A stretch of 64,000 nt of DNA from JAOEGB01 sp041262585 (GCF_041262585.1 NZ_JBGCBZ010000003.1:343680-407679), one strand, 5' to 3'. Shown: positions 34,784 through 43,858, counted from the stretch's first letter. The notes: generated by a model from the letters alone, not told the origin. Made by a program: numbers and translations.

Positions 34784-35386
34784 TCAGGTGCCGGGGCGAA
34801 CGGCTCCGGCGAAGGTGCGCCTGCGGTAGGAGTCCAGCCTGTCGATCCGTACCCGCGCGCCGGTGTGCGGCGAGTGGATCATCTTGCCGTGCCCCACGTA
34901 GATGCCGACGTGGCCACCGCCGCTTGTGAAGATGAGGTCACCAGGCTTGAGGTGGCCCCAGGAGATCTTCTTCCGGACGGCGCTCCGCATGGACCATGTC
35001 GTACGGGGCAGCCTGACGCCGGCCTTGCGCCAGGCGAACTGGACGAGGCCCGAGCAGTCGAACGCCCGCGGGCCGGTGGCTCCCCACCGGTACGGGTCGC
35101 CGATGTGCCTTTTGGCGGCCCTGACGGCCCGCCGAGCCCTGGCCTGCTGGCGTGCGGCCTTGCTCAGCTTCATCTTCTTCTTGGACCTCTTGGCCGACGC
35201 CTTCTTCGACGTCGACCGGGTGGAGACGGTCTTCGCGGACGTCGCCGTGGCCACCTTGGTGACCGTGACTGCCACCGTGTCGGCCGACGCGGGAGGTACG
35301 GAGATGGCTCCGACTGAAGCGGTCAGCGCGACGCCCCCCAGGGAGAGGCGGGCAATACGGGACAGACGTGCGGGGGTGGTAGACAG
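34784..35386 (-). CDS. Secreted NlpC/P60 peptidoglycan endopeptidase (short form), CTG start
   Basis: The NlpC/P60 domain has catalytic Cys in FDCSGLVQFAW (about 111), His in GGHVGIYVG (about 159) and a third polar residue near IHSPHTG. A Lys/Arg-rich linker (about 60-95) precedes it. A convincing Sec signal (RLSRIARLSLGGVALTASV, then PPASA) is in frame only upstream of the first GTG at 35275. No ATG/GTG/TTG exists before the in-frame stop, but a CTG at 35386 has AGGAG five bases upstream. I therefore infer CTG initiation (200 residues). The 5' leader holds a c-di-AMP riboswitch. It should cleave cell-wall stem peptides outside the cell. Confidence 0.85.
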   Translation of the reverse strand: MSTTPARLSRIARLSLGGVALTASVGAISVPPASADTVAVTVTKVATATSAKTVSTRSTSKKASAKRSKKKMKLSKAARQQARARRAVRAAKRHIGDPYRWGATGPRAFDCSGLVQFAWRKAGVRLPRTTWSMRSAVRKKISWGHLKPGDLIFTSGGGHVGIYVGHGKMIHSPHTGARVRIDRLDSYRRRTFAGAVRPGT

Positions 35387-35407
35387 GATCTCTCCTATGG
35401 TCTTCCG

Positions 35408-35547
35408 CTTGCGCCTACCGGGTTAGCTGACGGATTCGGGCGGGGAAGTCGCCCTACGGCGCTGTGAGCGCCGATTCACCCCGGACCTTCATGGAAGGTC
35501 GAATGGTTCCCCGGCTCCGTGCCTCCTGACTGCACGGACTCGGCAAG
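35408..35547 (-). promoter_or_regulatory. ydaO/yuaA-type c-di-AMP riboswitch
   Basis: On the minus strand the leader contains the conserved blocks GAGCCGGGGAACC, GGGGTGAATCGGC, TAGGGCGACTTCC and CCCGAATCCGTCAGCTAACC, in the order and spacing of the ydaO/yuaA class. The outer stem is formed by CTTGC (5' end, 35547-35543) and GCAAG (3' end, 35412-35408). Members bind cyclic di-AMP and usually switch off cell-wall hydrolase genes in actinobacteria. The 3' end is 21 bases from the CTG start. Confidence 0.92.
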
Positions 35548-35864
35548 GTCACCGCCGCCACAGAGATCCCTCGGGGGGATGGCTGTTGACGACGACGGCG
35601 ACACGTGGATTTTTCGGTGGGAAATCGGCCGGGTGGCCGAACTTCCGACGGGCATGGCGTGCTCGCCGCGGGCCAGAAGCTACCTAGCGATTCCCGCTTC
35701 AGGCAAAGCGCGGACCATGAATGAAGATCGAATGAGGTCGGAGGTAAAGAGAAAACCGCAGCATACCCATACGGAATTTCCCAAAATGTGATGCTGCTCA
35801 CAATTCGCGCAACACAACCTGAAGGCCGTCACATTAGTCACATGAGTCACGGCAGTTAATGATC
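35548..35864 (-). promoter_or_regulatory. Promoter region with perfect CRP site for the riboswitch-controlled NlpC/P60 gene
   Basis: TGTGATGCTGCTCACA at 35787-35802 is a perfect TGTGA-N6-TCACA site. On the minus strand a -10-like TATGCT is at 35765-35760, which puts a start near 35753. The centre of the CRP site is then about 41.5 bases upstream, the class II activator position. The -35 is poor, as expected for an activated promoter. The stretch between 35548 and 35750 is untranslated leader, without further recognisable structure. Confidence 0.65.
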
Positions 35865-36827
35865 TTAGGGGCGGACGGCGCCCACGGCGTTGTACTCGGA
35901 GAGTGTGACAATCTTCACTACGTCCCCCGTCTGAGGGGCGTGGACGACCTTGCCGTCACCCGCGTACAGGCCCACGTGTCCGTAACCGGCGTGCCAGAGC
36001 AGATCACCGGGCTGCAGTTCGTCGAGCGACACCCGGCGGCTCGCGCCCCACGCCCACTGCTCATAGCTCGTCCGGGGCAGGCTGACTCCGCCCGCGTTCC
36101 AGGAAGCCTGGACGAGCCCCGAGCAGTCCCACGAGCCCGGACCGGTCCCGCCGTACCGGTACGGCTTGCCGACCTGCTTGTAGGCGAACTCCAGAGCCGC
36201 CCGCGCGTTGCCCGACGCCGGGCCGTTGTAGACGACGCCGGGGCTGTTCGGATTGCCGGCGTTGAAGACCCCGAGATCGCGCAGCAGCCGCGTCTGCTGC
36301 TTGACGAGCTTCTCGACCTGGTCCTTCTGCTCCGCCAGGTCGGCCTTGACCTTCGCGGCCTGGTCGAACACCGTCTTCTTCTGGTCCCGCCGCTGCTTGA
36401 GGCCCTTGATGGCGTTCTCGTACTCCTGGAGCTGCGTCGTCCGCGCCAGGGAGACCTGGTCGAGCGCGGCGAGGCCGCTGAGCGTCGTCTCCGGGGTCGT
36501 GCTGTAGAACACGCCGCCCCACGACCCGAAGTCGCCGGTCTGGTAGCTGTTCACGGCGATCGAGACGAGGCCCTCCCGGAGCGCTTCGACCTTGCCGTAC
36601 CGCTGCTTGTAGTCGTCGTTGAGCGCGCCGTACTGCTTCTTGGCCTTCTTCCACTTCTCGTTGGCCGCGTTGTAGCGGTCGACGAGCTGGTCGGCCTGGG
36701 TGTTCAGCTTGTGCAGCTTGGCCTTGACCTGTGCGACTGTGGGCTTGGGATCGGCCTGCGCGCCCGCGATCGGCAGCAACAGAAACGCGGTGGCCAGTCC
36801 AGCGGCCACCGGTACACGCCCTCGCAC
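35865..36827 (-). CDS. Secreted NlpC/P60 endopeptidase with coiled-coil N-terminus (RipA-like)
   Basis: The 320-residue protein has a signal peptide (AAGLATAFLLLPIAGAQA) and a long helical/coiled-coil region (about 30-185, Lys/Glu/Gln-rich). A C-terminal NlpC/P60 domain (about 205-320) has Cys235 in SWDCSGLVQ, His284 in YGHVGLY and His296 in VVHAPQTG. It hydrolyses D-Glu-diaminopimelate bonds in peptidoglycan. The coiled coil may keep it inactive or bind an FtsEX-like activator. It is upstream of the shorter NlpC/P60 gene on the same strand, but the 480-base gap with its own promoter argues for separate expression. Confidence 0.9.
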   Translation of the reverse strand: MRGRVPVAAGLATAFLLLPIAGAQADPKPTVAQVKAKLHKLNTQADQLVDRYNAANEKWKKAKKQYGALNDDYKQRYGKVEALREGLVSIAVNSYQTGDFGSWGGVFYSTTPETTLSGLAALDQVSLARTTQLQEYENAIKGLKQRRDQKKTVFDQAAKVKADLAEQKDQVEKLVKQQTRLLRDLGVFNAGNPNSPGVVYNGPASGNARAALEFAYKQVGKPYRYGGTGPGSWDCSGLVQASWNAGGVSLPRTSYEQWAWGASRRVSLDELQPGDLLWHAGYGHVGLYAGDGKVVHAPQTGDVVKIVTLSEYNAVGAVRP

Positions 36828-36969
36828 TCAGGCCCCCTGGGAATAGTCCGAAACCCGCGGCGCGACTCTACTCAGGCGATCATGAAGCTTCAACCTATTC
36901 GCAGGTATTCACGGCATTCATGACTGAGCGCAAGGGGTACGGGCCGTACCGTAATCAGTCGTACCGTAA

Positions 36970-38286
36970 TCAGCTGCGGCCGAGGCGGCGGAGCAGCAGC
37001 GTCGAGGGGACCGGCCGGGCGCCCATCCTCCGCACGGACTCGGCGACCTCCCGATCGGAGGACACGACGGCGATCTGCCTCCCCGCGGGCTCGGCGCGCA
37101 CCAGTTGCCGGATCAGGTCGTCGGCGATCTCCCCCGGCGCGCTGAACATCACCCGGACCCCGCGCGGCGCCGACACCTGGACCGGCCCGTTCAGCTCGGC
37201 GCCGTCGAAGACGCAGGTCACCTCCACCCGGGCCTGTACGGCGAGGCCGCCGAGGCCCGTGAGGAGCCGGGCACGCTGGTCGGCCAGAGTGAGCGACGGA
37301 TAGCCCGTCTTGGTGACGTTGTACCCGTCGATGATCAAGTGGAGATGCGGGATCGCGAGCAGCTGGTCGAGCAGTTGAGGATCGTCGTTGGCGAGCGCCC
37401 GCGCGGGGACCGCGCCGACGCTGGGGGCGCCCGGCGTCACCGCCGTCACGTAGTCGGCCGGCCTGCTGATCGTCGTGGGGAGGGCGAGCTCCTTGCGCAG
37501 CCCGGCCGCCGAGTCCTGGAGGGCGTCCATGAGGACGCGGATGCGGGCGTCCTCCACGCTGCGCCCCTCGCGGGCCGCCCGGCGGCTCGCCTCCAGCTGG
37601 CGCTCGGCGTCGGCGAGGCGCTCCTTGAGCCTGCGGACCTCGGTCTCGGCCGCGCCGTTCGCGCCAGCGACCTTGGCCCGGGTCTCCGCGGTCTCCGCCT
37701 CCAGCTCGGCCGCCCTCGCCTCGGCGGCCTTGACCCGCTCGCGGGCGTCGTGCAGCTTCCGCCGCAGGTCCGAGTTCTCCGCGCGCGCGGCCCTCAGCTG
37801 CTCGCGGACCCGGTCCACCTCTTCTTTCGCGGCGGCGCGCTGGGCCGCGAGCTGCTCGCGCAGCCGCGTCTCCGCCTGCTCCCGCTGGGTGCCGATGGAG
37901 GCCGCCTGCTCCAGGTCCGCCCGCGCCTGCTCCACCAGGTCCGGCCAGCCCGGCGGGCGCGTCAGGTAGGCGGCGGCGGCGACCAGCACCGGCTCGGCCG
38001 CCGGTGGCACCGTGCCCTCGGCGAGGCCGGCCACCAGCTCGGGCCAGGCCGTCTGGATCGCCTCGGCCACCAGCTCGCGGAACTCCTTGTCGCTCTCCAG
38101 CTGGGCGGCGATCGGCGCGCTGCCGAGGCGGGCGCGCTTGCGCGGGTCGAACCTCGCGATTCCCCGCAGCGGCGGCGGAACCGTGGCCGCGGGCATCGAG
38201 CCCAGCACCTGCGCCGCGAGCTCCACGACATGTAACCGGACCTGCTCGGGCAACGGACGAGACAGGCCCTCTCCGGCTGAACTCAT
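36970..38286 (-). CDS. NYN-domain (YacP/Rae1-like) protein with coiled coil
   Basis: Of the 438 residues, about 135-260 form a long coiled coil rich in Arg/Glu/Ala (REQLRAARAENSDLRRKL). The C-terminal NYN domain (about 305-435) has HLIIDGYNVTKTGYP, TCVFDGAE, EIADDLIRQLV and IAVVSSDREV, the Asp clusters of PIN-like RNases. Rae1/YacP relatives cleave mRNA on ribosomes. The N-terminal part (LPEQVRLHVVELAAQVLG, FDPRKRARLG) is an actinobacterial addition. Probably an RNA-processing enzyme in the cytosol. Confidence 0.85.
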   Translation of the reverse strand: MSSAGEGLSRPLPEQVRLHVVELAAQVLGSMPAATVPPPLRGIARFDPRKRARLGSAPIAAQLESDKEFRELVAEAIQTAWPELVAGLAEGTVPPAAEPVLVAAAAYLTRPPGWPDLVEQARADLEQAASIGTQREQAETRLREQLAAQRAAAKEEVDRVREQLRAARAENSDLRRKLHDARERVKAAEARAAELEAETAETRAKVAGANGAAETEVRRLKERLADAERQLEASRRAAREGRSVEDARIRVLMDALQDSAAGLRKELALPTTISRPADYVTAVTPGAPSVGAVPARALANDDPQLLDQLLAIPHLHLIIDGYNVTKTGYPSLTLADQRARLLTGLGGLAVQARVEVTCVFDGAELNGPVQVSAPRGVRVMFSAPGEIADDLIRQLVRAEPAGRQIAVVSSDREVAESVRRMGARPVPSTLLLRRLGRS

Positions 38287-38425
38287 CCAGTCGCTCCTTG
38301 TACTTGTCCTTCATCTAAGGGTACGGCTGCCGCGCCCCTGGGAAAGTCGCCTTCGCGATCTCCCCATCCGCGGGCTCCGCGATAACCGTTGGCCTCCCTC
38401 GCGGGCACGAACATACGCTTTCCGG

Positions 38426-38992
38426 ATGCTCAAGCCTCCTTACCCCATCGAAACCCCCCGGCTGCTGCTCCGACCCTTCGCCCCCGGCGACCTCGATGAC
38501 CTGCATTCCTTCCGCTCTCTCCCCGAGGTGACCCGCTACCTCTACTGGGAGCCGCACAGCCGCGAGGAGACGAGGGCCGTGCTGGAGGAGAAGATCGGCG
38601 GCTCGGAGCTCCGGCAGGAGGGGCGGGCGCTGAGCGTCGCCGCCGAACTGCGGGAGAGCGGCGCCCTGATCGGGGACCTGAGCCTTTTCTGGCGGAGCCG
38701 GGAGCACCGCCAAGGGGAGATCGGGTTCGTCTTCCATCCCGGCCACCAGGGCCGCGGGCTGGCCACGGAGGCCGCGCGGGAGATCCTCAGGCTCGGGTTC
38801 GACGGCCTGGGGCTGCACCGGATATTCGGCCGCTGCGACGCGCGCAACACCGCCTCGGCCAGGCTCATGGAGCGCCTCGGCATGCGGCGCGAGGCCCACC
38901 TGGTGGAGAACGAGCTGTTCAAGGGCGAATGGGGCGATGAGCTGATCTACGCGATGCTCCGCCGCGAGTGGTCGGAGAGGGCGTCCGGCTAA
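38426..38992 (+). CDS. GNAT N-acetyltransferase, RimJ/RimL type
   Basis: The 188-residue product starts IETPRLLLRPFAPGDLDDL, typical of RimJ/RimL-like enzymes, and has the acetyl-CoA loop PGHQGRGLATEAARE and the C-terminal ARNTASARLMERLGMRREA. The substrate may be a protein N-terminus or a small amine; nothing nearby specifies it. The ATG at 38426 gives the usual N-terminus. It is a single gene between the NYN gene and the methionine-salvage island. Confidence 0.88.
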   Translation: MLKPPYPIETPRLLLRPFAPGDLDDLHSFRSLPEVTRYLYWEPHSREETRAVLEEKIGGSELRQEGRALSVAAELRESGALIGDLSLFWRSREHRQGEIGFVFHPGHQGRGLATEAAREILRLGFDGLGLHRIFGRCDARNTASARLMERLGMRREAHLVENELFKGEWGDELIYAMLRREWSERASG

Positions 38993-38998
38993 TCCACG

Positions 38999-39026
38999 TT
39001 GTCCGGGTAGGAAATATGTCTATATG
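38999..39026 (+). promoter_or_regulatory. Possible promoter of the nucleoside importer/mtnABC operon
   Basis: TTGTCC (38999-39004) and TATATG (39021-39026) are separated by 16 bp, in an AT-richer patch 66 bases upstream of the BMP lipoprotein ATG. The hexamers match the consensus only partly, so this is tentative. Confidence 0.35.
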
Positions 39027-39091
39027 CTGCGCGGTGTTGAGCCGGGCATATCCCCCCGGACGGTGGCACTGAAGGAACAAGACGACATAAC

Positions 39092-40132
39092 ATGCGAACC
39101 ACCCTGAAAACCGGCCTCTTCGCTTCTACCGGCGCGGCGCTCGCCCTGGTGCTCGCCGCATGCGGCACGAGTTCCAGCACCGAGGCCGGGTCGTCCGCGC
39201 CCAGCAAGTCGGTCATCCTGATCAGCCCGAACCCCGTCGGCGCGAACAGCTTCCTGCAACTCGGCGTCAAGGGCGCGGAGGCGGCGGCGAAGGAGATCGG
39301 CGCCTCGTTCAAGCTCTACGAGAGCAAGGACCCGAACAGCATCGCGCAGAACCTCGACGCGGCGGTCCGCGCGAAGCCGACGATCATCGTGGGCATCAGC
39401 TTCTCGTTCGACGACGTCTTCAGCACCGTCCCGAAGCAGCACCCTGACCTGCAGTTCCTCCAGGTGGACTCCTGCGCCAAGACGCAGGCCCCCAACCTGA
39501 CCTGCGTCTCCTTCAAGGAGCACGAGGCGGCCTACCTCGCCGGGGTCGAGGCCGGACTGCTCTCCAAGAGCGGCCAGATCGGCGTGGTGGCCCCCCTCGA
39601 CACGCCCTTCATGCACCGGTGGATCGAGCCGTTCTTCGCCGGCGCCAAGTCGGTCAACCCCAAGACCGCCGGCACCCCGCTGTACGTGGGTGGCAGCAAC
39701 CCCTTCAGCGACCCCGCGCGGGCCAAGTCGCAGACCCAGACGCTGATCGGGCGAGGCACGGACGTCGTCGCGGCGTCCGCGTCGGGCGGCAACCAGGGCG
39801 TGTTCGAGGCCGTGGCGGCGGCCGGGGCGAAGTCCTTCGGCGTCGACGTCAACCAGTGCGCCCAGAGCCCCGGGAACATCATCGACAACGTCATCAAGCA
39901 CGTCGACGTTGCCGAGTCGGCCGCGATCAAGGACATCGCGGCGGGCAAGACCGGAGGCACCAAGGTGTACGGCCTGGCCGAGGGCGGCGTCGGCGTCAAC
40001 GCGCTGGACGGCGACGTGGCGTCCTCGCAGTGCACCGTGGCCTCCAGCCCCGAGGTGATCGCCAAGGTCAAGCAGGTGCGCGACGACATCGTCGCGGGCA
40101 AGGTCGCCGTCGCCGACCCGCTGGCGGGCTAG
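39092..40132 (+). CDS. BMP-family nucleoside-type solute-binding lipoprotein
   Basis: The 346-residue protein has a lipoprotein signal (ALALVLAACG) and BmpA/PnrA family traits: VILISPNPVGANSFLQLGVKG, IIVGISFSFDDVFSTVPKQHP, LTCVSFKEHEAAYLAGVEAGL and KSFGVDVNQC. Characterised BMP proteins bind purine nucleosides. As the first gene of an operon that ends in mtnA, a nucleoside hydrolase, mtnC and mtnB, methylthioadenosine or another 5'-modified nucleoside is the likely ligand (inference). Confidence 0.88.
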   Translation: MRTTLKTGLFASTGAALALVLAACGTSSSTEAGSSAPSKSVILISPNPVGANSFLQLGVKGAEAAAKEIGASFKLYESKDPNSIAQNLDAAVRAKPTIIVGISFSFDDVFSTVPKQHPDLQFLQVDSCAKTQAPNLTCVSFKEHEAAYLAGVEAGLLSKSGQIGVVAPLDTPFMHRWIEPFFAGAKSVNPKTAGTPLYVGGSNPFSDPARAKSQTQTLIGRGTDVVAASASGGNQGVFEAVAAAGAKSFGVDVNQCAQSPGNIIDNVIKHVDVAESAAIKDIAAGKTGGTKVYGLAEGGVGVNALDGDVASSQCTVASSPEVIAKVKQVRDDIVAGKVAVADPLAG

Positions 40133-40134
40133 GC

Positions 40135-41691
40135 ATGCCGACCGGCAGCGATGCCGCCCCGGCGGCCGAGCTCGTCGGCGTCACCAAGAGGTTCGGTCCC
40201 GTCGTGGCGAACGACGGGATCGACCTCGCGATCGCGCGAGGCGAGATCCACGCGGTGGTCGGCGAGAACGGGGCCGGCAAGTCCACGCTCATGTCCATCC
40301 TGTACGGCATGCACCGGCCGGACGCCGGTCACGTCCTCAGGAACGGGTCGCGGATCCGCCTGCGCTCCCCCGCCGACGCCATCGCCCACGGGCTCGGCAT
40401 GGTCCACCAGCGTTTCCGGCTGTTCCCCGAGCTGACGGTGGCCGAGAACGTCGTGATCGGCGCCGAGCCGGCCCGCCGCGGCGTTCTCGACCTGGCGGCC
40501 GCCCGGCGCGAGGTCGACCGGCTCGGGGAGCTCTACGGCCTGCGGGCCGACCCCTCGGCCCAGGTCGGGCGGCTGCCCGTCGGGGTGCGCCAGCGGGTGG
40601 AGATCCTCAAGGCGCTCTACCGCGAGGCCGAGGTCCTCATCCTCGACGAGCCCACGGCGGTGCTGACCCCGGGCGAGGCGGCCCGCCTGTTCGACGTGCT
40701 CCGCACGGTCACGGAGACCGGGGTGTCGGTCGTGCTCGTGACGCACAAGCTCAGCGAGGTGCTGTCGGCGAGCGACCGGGTGACGGTCCTGCGCCGCGGC
40801 CGGGTCACGGGCGTGTTCACGACCGCGGAGACGACGGCGGACGAGCTGGTCGTCGCCATGATCGGCCGCTCCCTCGGCACGCCCCGCTCCTCGTCGGGCG
40901 CCCCTTCGCGAACCTCGTCGCACCCCGCTTCGGATCCGGCGGCCGAGCCGTACGCGCTGGAGGTGCGGGACCTGACGGTCAGCGACCGTGACGGCGTAGC
41001 GCGGCTCTCCGGGGTCTCCTTCGGCGTGCGGCCCGGCGAGATCGTCGGCTTCGCGGGCGTCGCGGGCAGCGGCCAGCGGGAGCTCGCCGACACCGTGACG
41101 GGCCTGCGCCCGCTCGGGCCGGGCGACTCGGGCGAGGTGCTGCTGTCCGGCGAGCCCGTACGGCGAGGCAGGGAGCCGGGGATCGCCTACGTCCCCGAAG
41201 ACCGGCACGGCCGGGGAACCGCTCCTGCGATGTCGCTGGCGGAGAACCTCGCCATGGGCGATCATCGGGCGCCGGAGCTGCGCGGCAGGATCGGCATGTC
41301 CGGCCGCGCGGTCCGGGATCGCGCGAAGGCGCTGGTCGAGCGGTTCTCCATCCGGGCCGCGTCCGTGGGTGAGCCGATCTCGACGCTCTCCGGAGGCAAC
41401 GCGCAGAAGGCGGTGCTCGCCCGCGAGCTGTCCCGGCGGACGCCGGTGATCGTGGTCGAGGAGCCGACCCAGGGCGTGGACGTCGGCGCGCAGGAGCAGA
41501 TCCACGCGCTGCTGCTCGAAGCGCGCGACCGGGGACAGGCCGTGCTGCTCCAGTCGAGCGAGCTCAGTGAACTGCGCGCGCTGGCCGACCGCGTCCTGGT
41601 CATGTACGAGGGCCGGGTGGTCGCCGAGATCCCGGGCGACGAGGCCGGCGACGAGCGACTCGGGGCCGCCATGACGGGAGCCGAGTCATGA
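40135..41691 (+). CDS. Nucleoside-type ABC transporter ATPase, two NBDs
   Basis: The 518-residue protein has NBD1 Walker A GENGAGKST (about 43), signature LPVGVRQRVEILKAL, Walker B VLILDEPTAVL, and an NBD2 with degenerate Walker A GVAGSGQREL, signature LSGGNAQKAVLAREL and VIVVEEPTQGVDVG. This is the YufO/NupA pattern that accompanies BMP binding proteins. The start follows the previous stop by two bases, and the TGA overlaps the next ATG. Confidence 0.9.
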   Translation: MPTGSDAAPAAELVGVTKRFGPVVANDGIDLAIARGEIHAVVGENGAGKSTLMSILYGMHRPDAGHVLRNGSRIRLRSPADAIAHGLGMVHQRFRLFPELTVAENVVIGAEPARRGVLDLAAARREVDRLGELYGLRADPSAQVGRLPVGVRQRVEILKALYREAEVLILDEPTAVLTPGEAARLFDVLRTVTETGVSVVLVTHKLSEVLSASDRVTVLRRGRVTGVFTTAETTADELVVAMIGRSLGTPRSSSGAPSRTSSHPASDPAAEPYALEVRDLTVSDRDGVARLSGVSFGVRPGEIVGFAGVAGSGQRELADTVTGLRPLGPGDSGEVLLSGEPVRRGREPGIAYVPEDRHGRGTAPAMSLAENLAMGDHRAPELRGRIGMSGRAVRDRAKALVERFSIRAASVGEPISTLSGGNAQKAVLARELSRRTPVIVVEEPTQGVDVGAQEQIHALLLEARDRGQAVLLQSSELSELRALADRVLVMYEGRVVAEIPGDEAGDERLGAAMTGAES

Positions 41692-42950
41692 CCCGGGACA
41701 CGAACCAGAACACGAGCCAGAACACGAGCCGGGTCGTGAGCCGGGACACGAACCAGGACGCGAACCAGGACGCGAGCCGCCCGGGAAACCGCCTTCTGGG
41801 CGCCGTCGTGGACAGGAGCGGCACCGCCGTGCTCGCGATCGCCGGGGCGCTGGCGCTGACGACGCTCGTCATGCTGCTCGTGGGGGTCGATCCGGCGCGG
41901 GCTTACCCGGCCCTGATCAGGGGCGCGGTCGCCGACGGCAACCTGGAGTACACGATCGCCTCCTTCGTCCCGACCCTGGGCATGGCGCTGGCGTTCGCGA
42001 TCCCCCTTCGCACGGGAGAGTTCAACCTGGGCGGCGACGGTCAGATGGCGCTCGGCGGGGTGGTCGCGGCGGCGCTGGCGCTGCGCGTGCCGCTCCCGGC
42101 CGGGATCGCGGTGATCGTGCCGCTCGCCGCCGCGACGCTCACCGGGGCGCTGGTGGCGGGGGTCTCCGCGCCGCTGCGGACGCGGCTGGGGCTCCCGGCC
42201 ATCGTGACCACGCTGCTCATCAGCACCCCGGCGGTGGCGCTCGCGTCCTACCTCGTCCGCTTCCCGCTCGCCGAACCCGGCACCGGCATCGCGCAGACTC
42301 CCCTCATCCCGGACGGCGCGCACCTGCCGTCGGCCGGGGAGAGCGGCTACGTCACCCTCGGCCTGCCGCTGATCCTTCTGCTGACGGCGGCCTGGCTGTA
42401 CGTCGACGGACGGACGGTTCTCGGCTACGAGATCCGGGCGACGGGCGCCAACCGGGAGTTCGCCCGCTACGGCGGCGTCCCGGTGGACCGGCTGGCGATC
42501 GCCACGCTGGCGGGCGGCGGCGCGTTCGCGGGCCTGGTGGGCGGGCTGATCGTGCTCGGCCCGCCGTTCCGCTTCGTCGACGGCGCGCTGACCGCCCCCG
42601 GATACACCTTCACCGCCATCGCGGCGGTGCTGCTGGCGACCGGGCGGCCGATTGTGGTCCCGTTCACCGTGGCCTTGATGACGATCCTGCAGGTGGGCGG
42701 GCAGGGCATGGAACGTGACGCGGGCGTGCCCAGCCAGCTCACCCAGATCATGCAGGGGCTGATCATCGTGATCGTCGCGGTCCTCGCGACCGTACGGCAC
42801 CGCACCGGAAAACGCCGGCGACGGGTCGCGGGGCGGCCCGCGACCACGGCGCACGCCTCGGAGCCGGTGGAGGCCGGAGCGCCGGGCACGGAGCCGGCCC
42901 AGATGAGCCAGGTGAGGCGGGCGGCCCAGATTACGGAGGCGGAGTCGTGA
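41688..42950 (+). CDS. Nucleoside-type ABC transporter permease 1
   Basis: This 420-residue protein has a strange N-terminal segment (residues 4-32) of Asn/Gln/Thr/Ser/Asp repeats encoded by imperfect tandem DNA repeats. About nine hydrophobic helices follow, with GEFNLGGDGQMALGG and RATGANREFARYGGVPV as YufP/NupB-type motifs. The basic/Ala-rich C-terminus (about 365-420) is longer than usual. The gene overlaps both neighbours by 4 bp. Confidence 0.88.
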   Translation: MTRDTNQNTSQNTSRVVSRDTNQDANQDASRPGNRLLGAVVDRSGTAVLAIAGALALTTLVMLLVGVDPARAYPALIRGAVADGNLEYTIASFVPTLGMALAFAIPLRTGEFNLGGDGQMALGGVVAAALALRVPLPAGIAVIVPLAAATLTGALVAGVSAPLRTRLGLPAIVTTLLISTPAVALASYLVRFPLAEPGTGIAQTPLIPDGAHLPSAGESGYVTLGLPLILLLTAAWLYVDGRTVLGYEIRATGANREFARYGGVPVDRLAIATLAGGGAFAGLVGGLIVLGPPFRFVDGALTAPGYTFTAIAAVLLATGRPIVVPFTVALMTILQVGGQGMERDAGVPSQLTQIMQGLIIVIVAVLATVRHRTGKRRRRVAGRPATTAHASEPVEAGAPGTEPAQMSQVRRAAQITEAES

Positions 42951-43858
42951 ACATCCTGGAATGGACCTTCGTCGCGTCCGTCCTGACCGCCACGGCGCCC
43001 GTCGTCCTGGCGGCCCTCGGCGGGCTGCTCTGCTCGGTGTCGGGCGTCTTCAACATGGCGCTGGAGGGCCAGCTCCTGTTCGGCGCCTTCAACGCCGTAG
43101 TCGTCAGCCACCTGACGGGCAACGCGTGGTGGGGCGTCGCGGGAGGCGTGGCGGCGACGGCGCTGTATTCGGCCGTCCTGTCGATCTCCGCGGTGACCTT
43201 CCGCGCCGACCCGGTCGTGGTGGCGGTCGGCCTCAACCTGCTGGCGCTCGGCCTGACGTCGTTCCTGATGCGCCAGATCCTCGGCAGCGGCGGCACCTAC
43301 ACCTCCCCGGACCTGCGCGGCCTGCCGACCCTCGCGGCCCTGGGCCTCGGGAGGATCCCCGTCATCGGCCCGGCCCTGGGGCCGCAGTCTCCACTGGTGC
43401 CGGTGGCGTTCGTCCTGGTCGTCGCGGCGGCCTGGTGGCTGAAGCGCACCCGCTCCGGGCTGCGGCTGCGCGGGATCGGGCAGCACCCCGAGGCGGCGGA
43501 GTCGCTGGGCCTCAAGGTCGGGCCGTACCGCCACGGGGTCGTGCTCGTGGCGGGCGCCCTGTGCGGGCTGGCCGGGGCCCAGCTCGCACTCGGGAACGTG
43601 ACATTGTTCAGCGAGGGGATGAGCGCGGGCCGCGGCTGGGTCGCCGTGGTGGCGGTCATGCTGGGCGGCGTCCGGCCGTACCGCGTGCTCGGCGCCTGCC
43701 TCCTGTTCGGCGTGGCCGAGGCCCTCGGCTTCCGGCTCCAGGGCGTGGGCCTGCCGCAGCAGCTCGCCGACGCCGCGCCCTACGTGATCACCCTGCTCGC
43801 CCTGGTCCTCGCCGGCGCGGCGGGCAGGCGGCGCTCGGCCCGATTGGAGTTCACATGA
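42947..43858 (+). CDS. Nucleoside-type ABC transporter permease 2
   Basis: The 303-residue product matches YufQ/NupC-type permeases: APVVLAALGGLLCSVSGVFNMALEGQLL (cited as the SGVFNMALEG motif), RSGLRLRGIGQHPEAAESLGL, and GRGWVAVVAVMLGG. It pairs with the preceding permease to form the channel. GTG start overlapping the previous stop; stop overlapping the mtnA ATG. Confidence 0.9.
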   Translation: MNILEWTFVASVLTATAPVVLAALGGLLCSVSGVFNMALEGQLLFGAFNAVVVSHLTGNAWWGVAGGVAATALYSAVLSISAVTFRADPVVVAVGLNLLALGLTSFLMRQILGSGGTYTSPDLRGLPTLAALGLGRIPVIGPALGPQSPLVPVAFVLVVAAAWWLKRTRSGLRLRGIGQHPEAAESLGLKVGPYRHGVVLVAGALCGLAGAQLALGNVTLFSEGMSAGRGWVAVVAVMLGGVRPYRVLGACLLFGVAEALGFRLQGVGLPQQLADAAPYVITLLALVLAGAAGRRRSARLEFT

